This document shows, one piece after another, positions 25,105 to 33,523 of a stretch of 51,858 bases of DNA (position 1 is the stretch's first letter; each line of letters starts with the position of its first letter). The notes below the pieces were generated by a model. That model had not been told where the DNA came from, did not search any database, and worked only from the letters and a program-made list of their open reading frames with translations. The DNA lies in NCBI GenBank assembly GCA_003131315.1, contig PKUV01000175.1, positions 1 through 51,858 on the forward strand. Direction: 5' to 3'. This stretch comes from Acidobacteriaceae bacterium (GTDB lineage Bacteria > Acidobacteriota > Terriglobia > Terriglobales > Acidobacteriaceae). Made by a program: the position numbers and the translations under genes.

Positions 25105-26138
25105 TCGGCCTCCTTCTTTTCGTGAGTGAGAACCTGGGTCTTTCCATTGGCAAAGACAAGTGTCAGCTCATGCGAGAACCTTTCCCGGTCATGCAGGATT
25201 CTGGTTCCGTCTTCTTCCTGCTCTTCCCAATGGTCAGTGAATTTCACAGAGCGCCAGTGGGCAATATGCCGGGCCTCGCCCTCGCCAAATACTCCATTCA
25301 GCATGCCCGCGGTACAGAGCAGGCCAACATGTCCACCGTGCAGTGGTGTGAGCGGCCGGCCTCTGACGTCATTCAGCTTGGGCAGAAGCACACGGCCCGC
25401 CTGACGATATGCGGCGGATTCCAGCAACAAGTCCTCCACTTCGTCCAATGGAATGCCCATATTGGTCAGGACAACCGGCTCGGAGGCTGGAACCTCGTAC
25501 TGAACTTCAGGATTGTCGCCCAGAGGCTCAAGCTCGGCCTTCGTTGCGAGCGTTTCGAAATACCGCACGGCATCCAACAAGGCCGCATCAGTGACCTTGG
25601 AGTGCCGTTTGCGGCGTGTTGCAAGCACTACGATTTGCTTGTATTGCAGGCAAGCCGGTTCGGTGAGCCTGAACACTCGCAAATCCGTGAAATGTTCGCT
25701 CAAGAGTCTCGCGCATTTCGCCAATCGCAGCTGAGGGATGACAAATAGCAGCACACCACCGGCCTTGAGCCAGCGATAGCTGTGTTCCAGGAAGACCGAT
25801 TCCAATCTCTGGTTATTGCTCTCCCCGGCCTCCCAATCGTACGGAGGGTTCAGGTAAAGCAAGGACACGGCTTCCGGCTGGCACCGGACATCCATGGCGT
25901 TGGCCTGCAAAGTCTCGATTCCCAAGGCTCTGGCCTGTTCTGCCCGATTGGCGTCGATCTCAATGCCGTAGCGATGAGCGGTTACGTCATGAAGCACGTG
26001 AGCGAACGCTACTCCGTCGCCAACGCAAGGATCGAGCGCAGAAAATCGCTCCGGGAAGGTCAGCCAATTCTTTAGACGTTTGGCCTCAACTACCGGAAGA
26101 GGGAAAAAGCCTAGTTTCAGTTGACCATGAGGACGCAC
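25101..26138 (-). CDS. Class I SAM-dependent methyltransferase (DUF6094-like)
   Basis: A 345-residue Rossmann-type methyltransferase. Motif I is SALDPCVGDGVAFAHVL (about residues 32-48), followed by GIEIDANRAEQARALG. The catalytic NPPY motif (LLYLNPPYDW, about 95) is that of N6-adenine or related DNA methylases. The rest (FLEHSYRWLKAGGVLLFVIP, LRVFRLTEP) matches plasmid and ICE proteins grouped as DUF6094. It starts with GTG after GGGAGG. No restriction enzyme partner is visible, so it is more likely protective or regulatory than half of a restriction system. Confidence 0.85.
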   Translation of the reverse strand: MRPHGQLKLGFFPLPVVEAKRLKNWLTFPERFSALDPCVGDGVAFAHVLHDVTAHRYGIEIDANRAEQARALGIETLQANAMDVRCQPEAVSLLYLNPPYDWEAGESNNQRLESVFLEHSYRWLKAGGVLLFVIPQLRLAKCARLLSEHFTDLRVFRLTEPACLQYKQIVVLATRRKRHSKVTDAALLDAVRYFETLATKAELEPLGDNPEVQYEVPASEPVVLTNMGIPLDEVEDLLLESAAYRQAGRVLLPKLNDVRGRPLTPLHGGHVGLLCTAGMLNGVFGEGEARHIAHWRSVKFTDHWEEQEEDGTRILHDRERFSHELTLVFANGKTQVLTHEKKEAE

Positions 26139-26187
26139 GGTAAACCTCCCTCAATTGGAATGTTTTGGGAACTGTTACAGGTGGGTC

Positions 26188-27057
26188 TTACTGCCCGATC
26201 TGAAGACCTTCGTCCCCTTTCGCCGCGGCAAAATCGACAGAGCGCGGAGCATTCGGCCAATTTGGGAACGGATTCCGGGTCGATTGACGAAATGCACTGA
26301 TTAATTTCCGCACAGTGGCCCCGCGATTGTAGAGAGTCTCTACTAACCCAAGTAGACCGTCTCGATCTCCTTCGTACCACTCTTCCGGAATGTCGGCAGC
26401 ACACCGCCAGATTACATTCGCATCCATCTCTTCTGCCCTGGTCAATACTGGTTCGAATGACTCCCATCCTGTAACACTCTCGTACACACAATTGTTTGCG
26501 TATACCCCTCTTAGCGGAGAGTCCGGGAAAGTCCAATCACCGGCATTGAAGCAGTATCCCTGGTCAATGAACGTCGCGGTGTACCGCTGACTTCGCGGTG
26601 TCTTGCGCCAGAAGATTGCCTGTCGTCCATCGCTGTTGCACGTCCACTTGTCCAGGACAAGAACCCGAGGGAAGTCCTCAATATTAAGAACCCGCTCCAG
26701 CAGCTCGCGAGGCAAGTAGTCGAATGTCATGCCTGGACTCTCGCAGCCAACGTACAGCGAACCCAGTTGCTTACCGCTCCGGCACGGAACCTTGGCACCG
26801 CCAAGCTGGATTCGAAGATCTTCTGCGTGCTCAATGAGCGAGTCGGACACTTCAATCACTTCCACGCGCGGCACGGGCAGGCCGAGTGCCAACCCCAGGC
26901 GAGTAGCTAGCATTTCGTTCGCCAGCACTCTGATGTGCTGGGGATTGTTCTGGAACTTGGTCACGTAGCAAAACCCGTCAGACGCCTTGAGCAGGTGAGC
27001 CTGCGCTCCACCCCGAAGCGGTCGCAGATGTTGGATGGCGGAGATGCATGTATTCAC
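26188..27057 (-). CDS. HipA-like kinase family protein
   Basis: 289 residues from the GTG at 27057 (VNTCISAIQHLRPLRGGAQA), which has ACGGAGGT in front; the ORF extends to 27252 without family-like sequence. The fold begins with GGAQAHLLKASDGFCYVTKF, where the lysine and surrounding strand resemble the ATP-binding lobe of HipA kinases. ANEMLATRLGLALGLPVPRV then matches their N-E-x2 helix, LVLDKWTCNSDGRQAIFW their catalytic-loop region (D-x4-N-x-D-R), and FIDQGYCFN the metal-binding DxG-like segment. It lacks the N-terminal HipA domain and has no antitoxin-like neighbour, so it may modify a host or element protein rather than act as a toxin. Confidence 0.75.
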   Translation of the reverse strand: MNTCISAIQHLRPLRGGAQAHLLKASDGFCYVTKFQNNPQHIRVLANEMLATRLGLALGLPVPRVEVIEVSDSLIEHAEDLRIQLGGAKVPCRSGKQLGSLYVGCESPGMTFDYLPRELLERVLNIEDFPRVLVLDKWTCNSDGRQAIFWRKTPRSQRYTATFIDQGYCFNAGDWTFPDSPLRGVYANNCVYESVTGWESFEPVLTRAEEMDANVIWRCAADIPEEWYEGDRDGLLGLVETLYNRGATVRKLISAFRQSTRNPFPNWPNAPRSVDFAAAKGDEGLQIGQ

Positions 27058-27160
27058 AGCCACCTCCGTTTTTCTTAACTTGGGGGAACCAACAAAGAGC
27101 GAGTAACGAACCACAAAGAATTGGTTGGTAGGGAGGCAACACGGACCAGACGCCGGCAGG

Positions 27161-27289
27161 CTAAGTTTTGGAGGCGATGCCGTCGAAGTGCGCTTCCAGC
27201 CAGCGGTCGACGCCCTGGTGCTGAAATTCGGGCAACTCGTTGCGGACGCCAAGGCGCGGCTCGGCAGCCTGTTCCGGGAGGGGGATCAC
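27161..27289 (-). CDS. Possible small protein (42 aa)
   Basis: A GTG at 27289, just after GGATGAGG, opens a frame ending in a TAG at 27161. The product, including GVRNELPEFQHQGVDRWLEA, is acidic and helical-looking, more protein-like than the other frames here. It could be a real small gene or the 3' end of a broken one; a TGA lies two codons upstream of the GTG. Confidence 0.25.
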   Translation of the reverse strand: MIPLPEQAAEPRLGVRNELPEFQHQGVDRWLEAHFDGIASKT

Positions 27290-27470
27290 CCCTCATCCTG
27301 ATGAGCTTCGCTCGAAGTTTTCCTTCGAAACGAAGGTGATGCCTCTGCCCGATGCAGGTGACTTCCGGGTCGCGCTCGGCGACGAGGAGAAAGAACGCGT
27401 AAAACGGGCGGTGGAGCGCATGGTGGACTGCGACCCAAGGGGCGGGATACTCGTTAAGGGGGCGCCGCGG

Positions 27471-27677
27471 TCAAGGTTCCGAATGCTCGGAGCCTTCGTC
27501 GGATCCGCGAATCGGTTTGAGCCTCTCCCACTGAATCACGAATGGGCGGGATGGTTGGCCGCCGTCGTACAGCTCGAATAACAATCCGTTTGACTCGTAC
27601 AGAGCTATCGGCAGTGGAACGACGGGAGCGGGCTTACATTGGGCGCATCTGGTTTCAGAATCTGTGTCGGTTATCAT
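27471..27677 (-). CDS. Small hypothetical protein with CxxC (68 aa)
   Basis: ATG 27677 follows AAAGGAG at good spacing. The product begins MITDTDSETRCAQCKPAPVV, with one CxxC pair, and continues IALYESNGLLFELYDGGQPS and VIQWERLKPI, a beta-rich pattern. No family is recognised. It sits between the Rad52-like gene and the HipA-like gene in the same orientation. Confidence 0.5.
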   Translation of the reverse strand: MITDTDSETRCAQCKPAPVVPLPIALYESNGLLFELYDGGQPSRPFVIQWERLKPIRGSDEGSEHSEP

Positions 27678-27834
27678 TCGCCGCTCCTTTCCTCGCCAGA
27701 AGTCGGTCTTTCTGGTAACCGTCTTCGAAGCGAAACTCAGGGTTTAATCCCGGGGAGGGATGTGCGGACCGTCCCGACAGGGCTCGCGGTCGGCAAGAAA
27801 CTCAGGTCCTCGTGGTGAAATAGCGCGCGACCTC

Positions 27835-28875
27835 TTAGGTGCGGTTCGCCCTGGACCCAGCTTTCGCCTCCATGGCTACCACAATCTCGTGCAGTGTTTT
27901 GAGATTGTCGACCCGCTCAAGAGAATTGAGTTTTAACGAATGCAAGATGGGAACCAGAGGCTCCGGGCCGATCTTGTCGATTGCGGTTTCCAGTCGGCGT
28001 AACCCGCGTTCCGCAGCCTGCATATGTTCCAACACCTTCTGCAACAATGCTACGTCCCGAATCTGGATGGGCTTCCAGACGCGAGCCACCGTCTTCAGCA
28101 AGCCCCGATAGAGGCCTCTGCCCAGGGGCTCGGCCATCGCCTCAATGTGAGCGATGAGGGTGGCATGGGCCGCAGCATTTCCATTTTCGCTCACGGGGTT
28201 CCCATCCGCAGCTTTCGGCTGCGGCGCAGCTTCGGACGAGGCCGCTTCGCCCTGAGGCGGGCGCATGCCATTTCGCCAACCGTCCGGCGTGGCCCAACCG
28301 AACAGTTTAGGAATGGTTTTGGGTCTCTTACGCTCATCCAAGTCCACCCAGGCCCCGGTGAAATAATAAAGATATCGGCCCAGCCCGAAACAGCAACAAG
28401 CGCGCTTGAACGCCTGTGCTTCGGCACTTGTGCCGGCGTTGTCGTCGTCCGCCCACTCTTCTCCGGTAGCGGAGTGGGAGCCCAGACCGAAGATTGTCAG
28501 CTCGCACGCTATGAGGACCTTGGCAACGACTCTCTGGTCTTTCTCTCGCTGGAAGTTGGCGCTGGTGTGGATGGCGTATTTGCGCGTCCAGCCTGCGGGA
28601 GTGACCAATAGGTTGAGGCGATCGGTGTACGCTCTCTGGTCTGCGTACGGAACCACCTGGCCACGCGGATGGCTGCCATTTTTGCTCGTGTTGGTAACCC
28701 GCCAGTCGATTTGCGAGGGATCAAATGGCACCTCTAGAGCAGCGACCATGTGCCGGATCTCTTCCGCAGTAAATTGCCTTGCTGCGCCAGCAGTCGGAGC
28801 AACAGAGGGTATAGACGGAGCCGCATCACCCGTGCGGCCCAGCGAGCCGTTTGCATGCCCGTTTGGAGCTGCCAT
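27835..28875 (-). CDS. Rad52/22-family single-strand annealing protein
   Basis: A 346-residue recombination protein. After a low-complexity N-terminus (to about 35), the annealing domain spans about 40-185. VPYADQRAYTDRLNLLVTPA and GWTRKYAIH are the core strands, and ATGEEWADDDNAGTSAEAQA followed by FKRACCCFGLGRYLYYF is the hallmark helix of Rad52/22 and DdrA-like proteins. The C-terminal 130 residues look helical. Annealing proteins on ICEs promote strand annealing, often with the element's SSB; the SSB gene lies 130 bp upstream in the same direction. Start ATG has AAGGAG. Confidence 0.87.
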   Translation of the reverse strand: MAAPNGHANGSLGRTGDAAPSIPSVAPTAGAARQFTAEEIRHMVAALEVPFDPSQIDWRVTNTSKNGSHPRGQVVPYADQRAYTDRLNLLVTPAGWTRKYAIHTSANFQREKDQRVVAKVLIACELTIFGLGSHSATGEEWADDDNAGTSAEAQAFKRACCCFGLGRYLYYFTGAWVDLDERKRPKTIPKLFGWATPDGWRNGMRPPQGEAASSEAAPQPKAADGNPVSENGNAAAHATLIAHIEAMAEPLGRGLYRGLLKTVARVWKPIQIRDVALLQKVLEHMQAAERGLRRLETAIDKIGPEPLVPILHSLKLNSLERVDNLKTLHEIVVAMEAKAGSRANRT

Positions 28876-29004
28876 AGGAGTTCTCCTTAATGAACACTGA
28901 GTTTAAGGACGCGTACGAACGAGACCCCAAGATTGGCCGTGTGCGGCTAACTGGAAGAAGCCGTGACTGGCCTCCGGCAGGATCGGTCGTGTTTTCGACT
29001 GGCT

Positions 29005-29442
29005 TTAGAAGGGGATGTCTTCTAAGGCTTCGCTGGGCGCGGTGGGAGCCGCCTCAGTTTCACCTGGAGCGCGACCAGTTGCTGCGTGGCCGTTTCTGAC
29101 GTTCCCTCGCGAGTCGAGAAGCACGAGATCGCGCGCGACAACCTGGGTCCGGTACTTCCGCTCGCCGTTCTGCCGATCGTCCCAACTTGTGGTCTGGAGC
29201 TTGCCTTCGACATATACCTTGGAACCTTTGGCGACGTACTCCCCAACGATCTCCGCCAAACGCTGCCAAGCCACGATGCTGTGCCACTCGGTCCGCTCTT
29301 GCCATTCATCGTTTCGATCTTTGAACCTTTCGTTGGTAGCGAGGCTGAAGTTGGCGACCGGAGTGCCGCTCGGCGAATATCTGACCTCCGGCGCCTTACC
29401 GACGTTTCCAACGAGGATGACTTTGTTTACGCTCTTGGGCAT
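29005..29442 (-). CDS. ssb: Single-stranded DNA-binding protein
   Basis: 145 residues. The OB fold (residues 1-105) opens MPKSVNKVILVGNVGKAPEV, with the standard YSPSGTPVANFSLATNE and EWHSIVAWQRLAEI strands, then a short linker and the acidic tip EALEDIPF that recruits partner proteins. The ATG at 29442 is chosen because the family starts there; the frame extends to 29547. This is probably the element's own copy, serving the transferred single strand and the Rad52-like protein. Confidence 0.95.
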   Translation of the reverse strand: MPKSVNKVILVGNVGKAPEVRYSPSGTPVANFSLATNERFKDRNDEWQERTEWHSIVAWQRLAEIVGEYVAKGSKVYVEGKLQTTSWDDRQNGERKYRTQVVARDLVLLDSRGNVRNGHAATGRAPGETEAAPTAPSEALEDIPF

Positions 29443-29600
29443 GTTTTCACTCCACCTTCCGATATTTCTGCGGGCAGATCGGTCCAGCAGTTGTGAGGCT
29501 CTTTCTGTCCTGGAGCCGTCAAGAACTCGGTGCGAAAGATTCAGCACTGGTTACGAGCGGACTGATTGCGACTTTGAGAGCAGTGGCAGCCCGAATGTTT

Positions 29601-30236
29601 CTAATGTTTCGTTTTGGAAGAAGAAGATGAAGATGAACGGCACGGCCGTGTTTTGGAATCGGTCGTTGCGTCCTTGAGAGCCAGCCGCGCCTCAATGGTT
29701 TCGCGGCTTTGCTGATCTCCAAAATAGCAAAGGCCGACCAGTTCCTCGCCGGCCTCGGTAACTAGCCGGACTAGCTGTTCACAGCTGATGGAATGGACCG
29801 GACAGGACGGCCCGGCGCGGAGCCCAAAGCGCGCGGCGGAAGCGCAGGGATCATTCGGGAATTCGATCTCAATGTGCTGTCTACGGCGCCCCAGTTCGAG
29901 AAGGAAGCAGGGCACCACAACATTTGAGACCTGCACGATTTCCTCCACACTCGCATCTTCGGCTGGAATCCCCTTTAGGCCGGCAAAGACTTCAGAGATC
30001 AGACGTGCCCTGGTCCGCTCGCCCCATGAGTCTGGCTGCACCGCAAGCTCGATGATTTGCTCGTGCAGCGAGGCCAGGAATCCGGCGAAACCTACCTGCC
30101 GCAGGTTCTCAACGAAGACAGTAGAACTGTCCAGCAGGTGCTCACATTGTGCGAAGACTCGCGCCGCCTCTTTCGGTCCGATGCGGGGGATTGTCTGTCT
30201 GTTCCGTCCGCGATTTCCGGTTGTGGTATCAGGCAT
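29601..30236 (-). CDS. Hypothetical ICE protein with polyserine tail (211 aa)
   Basis: A soluble, helical-looking protein of no family I know. The core contains EAARVFAQCEHLLDSSTVFV and EELVGLCYFGDQQSRETIEA. The last residues are RPCRSSSSSSSKTKH, encoded by a TCT/TCA triplet run that may vary by slippage. It lies in the replication block, upstream of ssb. Confidence 0.6.
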   Translation of the reverse strand: MPDTTTGNRGRNRQTIPRIGPKEAARVFAQCEHLLDSSTVFVENLRQVGFAGFLASLHEQIIELAVQPDSWGERTRARLISEVFAGLKGIPAEDASVEEIVQVSNVVVPCFLLELGRRRQHIEIEFPNDPCASAARFGLRAGPSCPVHSISCEQLVRLVTEAGEELVGLCYFGDQQSRETIEARLALKDATTDSKTRPCRSSSSSSSKTKH

Positions 30237-30453
30237 ATTGGTGCCTCTTTCCCGGCGACCTGGGTGGTTCCGGGTTGTGCGGCCACGAGAGCTGCCCGAG
30301 TTGTGGACGGCACATTATAAAGGACAACAGATTTGTGGATTTTGTGGACCGCGCTTCGATCCCGACAATACAACCGTGCGCAGGGGCGGAACAACTCGCG
30401 AAGCCGAGACCGGCGACTCTGAAAGACTGGCAGAATGAGCGAAGCAGATGTAG

Positions 30454-30645
30454 TCAACTCCCAGACAGGATTTGGTCGCACCTTTCTTCCAGCAATCGGG
30501 CCAGGATCTCCGAATCGTGGGCGGCATCTACGGGGTCGCGACACAAAGCGGAACGAAGCGCCGTTTTAAGCCAAAAAGAAGCGGCAGGGTCGGCAAGAAC
30601 CTCATCAATGCTGGGCAGGTCGCCTGCTGTAGGGCCGTCGCTCAT
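30454..30645 (-). CDS. Small hypothetical ICE protein (63 aa)
   Basis: ATG 30645 with a GAGGAG ribosome site; an ORF extension to 30681 lacks one. The product (PSIDEVLADPAASFWLKTAL, RDPVDAAHDSEILARLLEER) is acidic and predicted mostly helical, with no cysteines or membrane segment. It overlaps nothing and follows the 240-residue gene closely, so it belongs to the same transcript. Function unknown. Confidence 0.6.
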   Translation of the reverse strand: MSDGPTAGDLPSIDEVLADPAASFWLKTALRSALCRDPVDAAHDSEILARLLEERCDQILSGS

Positions 30646-30655
30646 CCAAGACTCC

Positions 30656-31375
30656 TCACGCCGCTCCGCTCGCAGTTGCATCGACGCTCGCTCTCCGCTC
30701 GTCGGTTACATCAAGAGCGTTGGGATCCTCGGTCCGGTCCGGGGCAATCGGCCTAGGTCCAAGCAAATGACAATGACGGCAGCCGAGGCAGCACACGGCA
30801 GATGTGATTCGGGTGGCAGCATCTTGGAAGCCGTTTGGCAACACCACACGTTCTCCCGCCCGGGTGTAGAAAACCGGACAAACCGTGCCGCGGAACGCGA
30901 CGTCCTTTCCCCACAGCTCCATCTCCAGGCCGCCCCTGCGGCCATAAAAGAGGATCGAGCTTTCTAGCCGTGGCCTCTGGCTATCCCCCGATTTTGCCAG
31001 TTGGTGCCGAGTAATGAGCAGATCGTACGTCCGCTCTATCCGAAGCATTTGCACCCGGATCAGTACTGGCGCAACCACGATCGCGTGCACGCCGTTTACA
31101 CCAATGCTGTCCACACGCTGAAGCCAGGGCAATGCGTTGCCTTGTTCATCTGCGAAGCTCGCATACGCGCCCACCTCCCCGACCGCCCCGCCTGATTCGA
31201 CTCCACGAAGCACGTACTTCTTTGCCAGGTGCTGATGCTCGATTGATACCGAAGCCTGGCAGTAGATGCCGGCAGTCCGCAGACACTTCAACGTGATCGG
31301 TGGGAGCCGTAGTCCCTGCCGTGCCAGGACCTCGGTCTCCACCCGCCTATTGTGCGTCGTGAGCTGAGATTCCAT
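30656..31375 (-). CDS. Hypothetical ICE protein (239 aa)
   Basis: The product begins MESQLTTHNRRVETEVLARQ (ATG 31375; a TTG at 31381 is also possible). The middle is beta-rich (IGVNGVHAIVVAPVLIRVQM). The part SILFYGRRGGLEMELWGKDV followed by GTVCPVFYTRAGERVVLPNG looks conserved in style. A cysteine cluster CCLGCRHCHLLG near residue 200 could bind a metal. It overlaps the primase stop by about 29 bp, so expression is probably coupled to it. No family recognised. Confidence 0.6.
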   Translation of the reverse strand: MESQLTTHNRRVETEVLARQGLRLPPITLKCLRTAGIYCQASVSIEHQHLAKKYVLRGVESGGAVGEVGAYASFADEQGNALPWLQRVDSIGVNGVHAIVVAPVLIRVQMLRIERTYDLLITRHQLAKSGDSQRPRLESSILFYGRRGGLEMELWGKDVAFRGTVCPVFYTRAGERVVLPNGFQDAATRITSAVCCLGCRHCHLLGPRPIAPDRTEDPNALDVTDERRASVDATASGAA

Positions 31376-32324
31376 ATTCAACCAGCCTCCTGACTCGAAT
31401 CGGGTGTCCCAAAGCCGCTCGTATCATCTCCTTGGTGCACCCTGCCCAGCACTTGTACTTGCGCGAATCCGAAACTGAAATGGCCAAATTGTCACCGCTG
31501 CGATCACGTCCTTGTTCCGCGCATGCCGGGCAACGTGCCCAGTAGTTCCCGCCACGCTTCGACGTCGACCGGACGTGATCGAGAATGCGGAATTGTGGGC
31601 GCGTGGGATCGTATGGCGGCAACTCAACTCTTTGCTTCGGACGAAATTCTTCTGGCATTTCGAGTCCATGAATAAATCCGCCCATTTCGGTCTCTGTGAT
31701 CTTTCGCAGGCGCTCCAGGTAGTCGAGTTGCGCTTCGAGTCGGTAGTCTGCGCCATAGAACCAGTAGCGCCTTTCTGTAGCACGATGGATTCCGAGCGGC
31801 CCCCGGATAGCATTGCCGAATTCGTCCGGGCCGAGTTGATCCTGGCGCGGAAATACCTCAATTCCTTCCGCCAGACCAGAGCCGCCCTTTACCGGTACTT
31901 CCAAGCGACAAGCCAGATTGTAGATGTAGATCCGGCAGTGCCTTGCAAGCAATGGCCTGTCCGCGAAGATCCAGAGGTGAGCACCGCGACGGGACTTTTC
32001 GAGCGCCGCCTCAACACCATCCTGACGCAGCTCCCATTGCAACTTCAGAAGATCCTCCAGCGCATTCTCATAGTCGGCATCAATTGCCACCCACTTGGAG
32101 CGCTGCGTCTTCGGATTCAGCGCGTACAGGCCAGCGGTCAGCTGACCGTTCAAATGCTCGCGAATGGTCTGGAGCGACAATCGCCGATCCTGCTTCGGAC
32201 GATAGTAGTAGTGCTTCCCGTTCGCGCCCGGTTTGTGGGATTGCAGGGTGTAGGCCAGGCGATTTATTAACAATGCAAAATACCGTTCTGCCATTTCCGC
32301 GCTCGCTTGGCCCACTCCTTTCAT
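31347..32324 (-). CDS. Archaeo-eukaryotic-type primase with zinc ribbon
   Basis: A 325-residue primase of the AEP superfamily, close to the TOTE/plasmid type. Metal-binding D82-A-D84 lies in KWVAIDADYENALEDLLKLQ. The second motif is S111-R-R-G-A-H116-L-W. The third region is GIEVFPRQDQLG with FGNAIRGPLGIH. A C-terminal zinc ribbon uses C265-P-A-C268 and C292/C296 (KYKCWAGC), as in DnaG-type CHC2 fingers. Such proteins prime the complementary strand after transfer or element replication. It is followed by three small ICE genes and ssb, together a plausible replication module with the helicase beyond the island. Confidence 0.85.
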   Translation of the reverse strand: MKGVGQASAEMAERYFALLINRLAYTLQSHKPGANGKHYYYRPKQDRRLSLQTIREHLNGQLTAGLYALNPKTQRSKWVAIDADYENALEDLLKLQWELRQDGVEAALEKSRRGAHLWIFADRPLLARHCRIYIYNLACRLEVPVKGGSGLAEGIEVFPRQDQLGPDEFGNAIRGPLGIHRATERRYWFYGADYRLEAQLDYLERLRKITETEMGGFIHGLEMPEEFRPKQRVELPPYDPTRPQFRILDHVRSTSKRGGNYWARCPACAEQGRDRSGDNLAISVSDSRKYKCWAGCTKEMIRAALGHPIRVRRLVEYGISAHDAQ

Positions 32325-32384
32325 AAAGTCCCCTCTCTGAGATTGCCCCCCCGGTGCTTCGAAGCCCGTCGTGGTGACTGAGGC

Positions 32385-32759
32385 TCACGCCGTGCCAGCC
32401 TTGCTAAGGACTCTCTGAAGAAGCGCCGGATGTGCCGTCCATGACACAAGGTTGTACTCCGTGACAAGTTCGTCGAACTCTGCCGCGGTTAGGCTGTCGT
32501 CGCGCCCTTCAGCGAAGAGCACAAAATAGAAGACTTGTAGCTCGCGGTCGTACAGGTAAATGGCGCCGGACGCGGGATCGTCGGGCACGGTCTGCAGCAA
32601 CAAGACGCCCTTCGGCATCTCAATCCAGCGAGAAGCCAACCCCTCGCCGAGGGTGACAAAGACTTTCATCACGTGTTCGACATTTGCCTCCTTGCGCAGG
32701 CCAATGTCCTCTGCTGTAAACAGCGGTTCAAAACTTACTGCTCCTCTGCTTTGAGACAT
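32385..32759 (-). CDS. Small hypothetical ICE protein (124 aa)
   Basis: ATG 32759 has AAGGAGG at ideal spacing; the frame extends to 32876. The product (FEPLFTAEDIGLRKEANVEH, GVLLLQTVPDDPASGAIYLY, DDSLTAAEFDELVTEYNLVS) looks like a compact alpha/beta protein without membrane segments or cysteines. It is 60 bp upstream of the primase and probably co-transcribed. I know no function for it. Confidence 0.65.
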   Translation of the reverse strand: MSQSRGAVSFEPLFTAEDIGLRKEANVEHVMKVFVTLGEGLASRWIEMPKGVLLLQTVPDDPASGAIYLYDRELQVFYFVLFAEGRDDSLTAAEFDELVTEYNLVSWTAHPALLQRVLSKAGTA

Positions 32760-32797
32760 GATGTGCTCCTCCTTATTTGATCTGACTTGCCCTGCTG

Positions 32798-33409
32798 TCA
32801 ACGAACAGGCACGCCAGAGGGTGACAGAGCCGAAGTGCACTCCTTTCCTCGAGTTCCGCATTTGAAAGCCGGACAAAGAACTGTAGTGATCGTCGAGTGA
32901 GGTCGCGATGTGGACAGCATGTGGACCTCAACAGCCACACATACCGCTGATTTAGGGGGCAACAAAGCAGCCACCAGCTCGCGGGAATCGAGTTCAGTGT
33001 TGCCGCGCAGGTTTGTACACCGGTGTTCGACGGGATGCGCCAATTGCTCGTCGATATAAAGCCGGAACGCGCGGACCGATGCACGTACTTGTGTCAGTCC
33101 GCACGTCGATTCACTTGCCGATCGAGCGCATTCATACGAGCAGAGTTCAGTGCAGGAGCCTGTGTAAATTCTGGTCGCAACCGAGTGGTAATGCCGATCA
33201 TTCTTGCGCGAATAATGCTGACTGTCGAAAGCACCATCCACCAGGAGCCGCGAAATAGACCACCACTTGGAGTCAATCAGCGGAACGGGGATCCCGCGGG
33301 CCGAGGTGAGTCCAGTTCTACAGGACTGCTTCAAAACACTCGCATACGGACGTTCTAACAAAGTGAAATTCAGGGGGGAGTCAGAACCGAAGACATTGAG
33401 CCGAGGCAT
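32798..33409 (-). CDS. Possible hypothetical protein in a 764-bp gap (203 aa)
   Basis: The densely packed operon has one long gap (32760-33523). This frame starts at an ATG after TGGAGG (10-nt spacing) and contains RLYIDEQLAHPVEH, LVAALLPPKSAVCVAVEVHM and CPAFKCGTRGKEC, which read more like protein than the other frames. Codon use and cysteine content are unusual. If not coding, the gap holds only leader sequence for the downstream gene, with no clear promoter. Confidence 0.3.
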   Translation of the reverse strand: MPRLNVFGSDSPLNFTLLERPYASVLKQSCRTGLTSARGIPVPLIDSKWWSISRLLVDGAFDSQHYSRKNDRHYHSVATRIYTGSCTELCSYECARSASESTCGLTQVRASVRAFRLYIDEQLAHPVEHRCTNLRGNTELDSRELVAALLPPKSAVCVAVEVHMLSTSRPHSTITTVLCPAFKCGTRGKECTSALSPSGVPVR

Positions 33410-33523
33410 CTTAGAGAGCCTCCAGAGAAGGCATACCTACGGCGGCCGGACCGCGGAAAGACTGCAAGAAAACGGCAATGACCAGCCAAAGAGAAGGCAA
33501 TACAGAGGCGATCGATTGAACCT

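Noticed and set aside
24436-26138. Restriction-modification system
   Set aside because: A methyltransferase is present, but neither neighbour shows endonuclease motifs, and it sits in the ICE operon rather than as a defence cassette.
27057-27252. N-terminal extension of the HipA-like protein
   Set aside because: The extra 65 residues look random, and a GTG with ACGGAGGT lies exactly where the kinase-like sequence begins.
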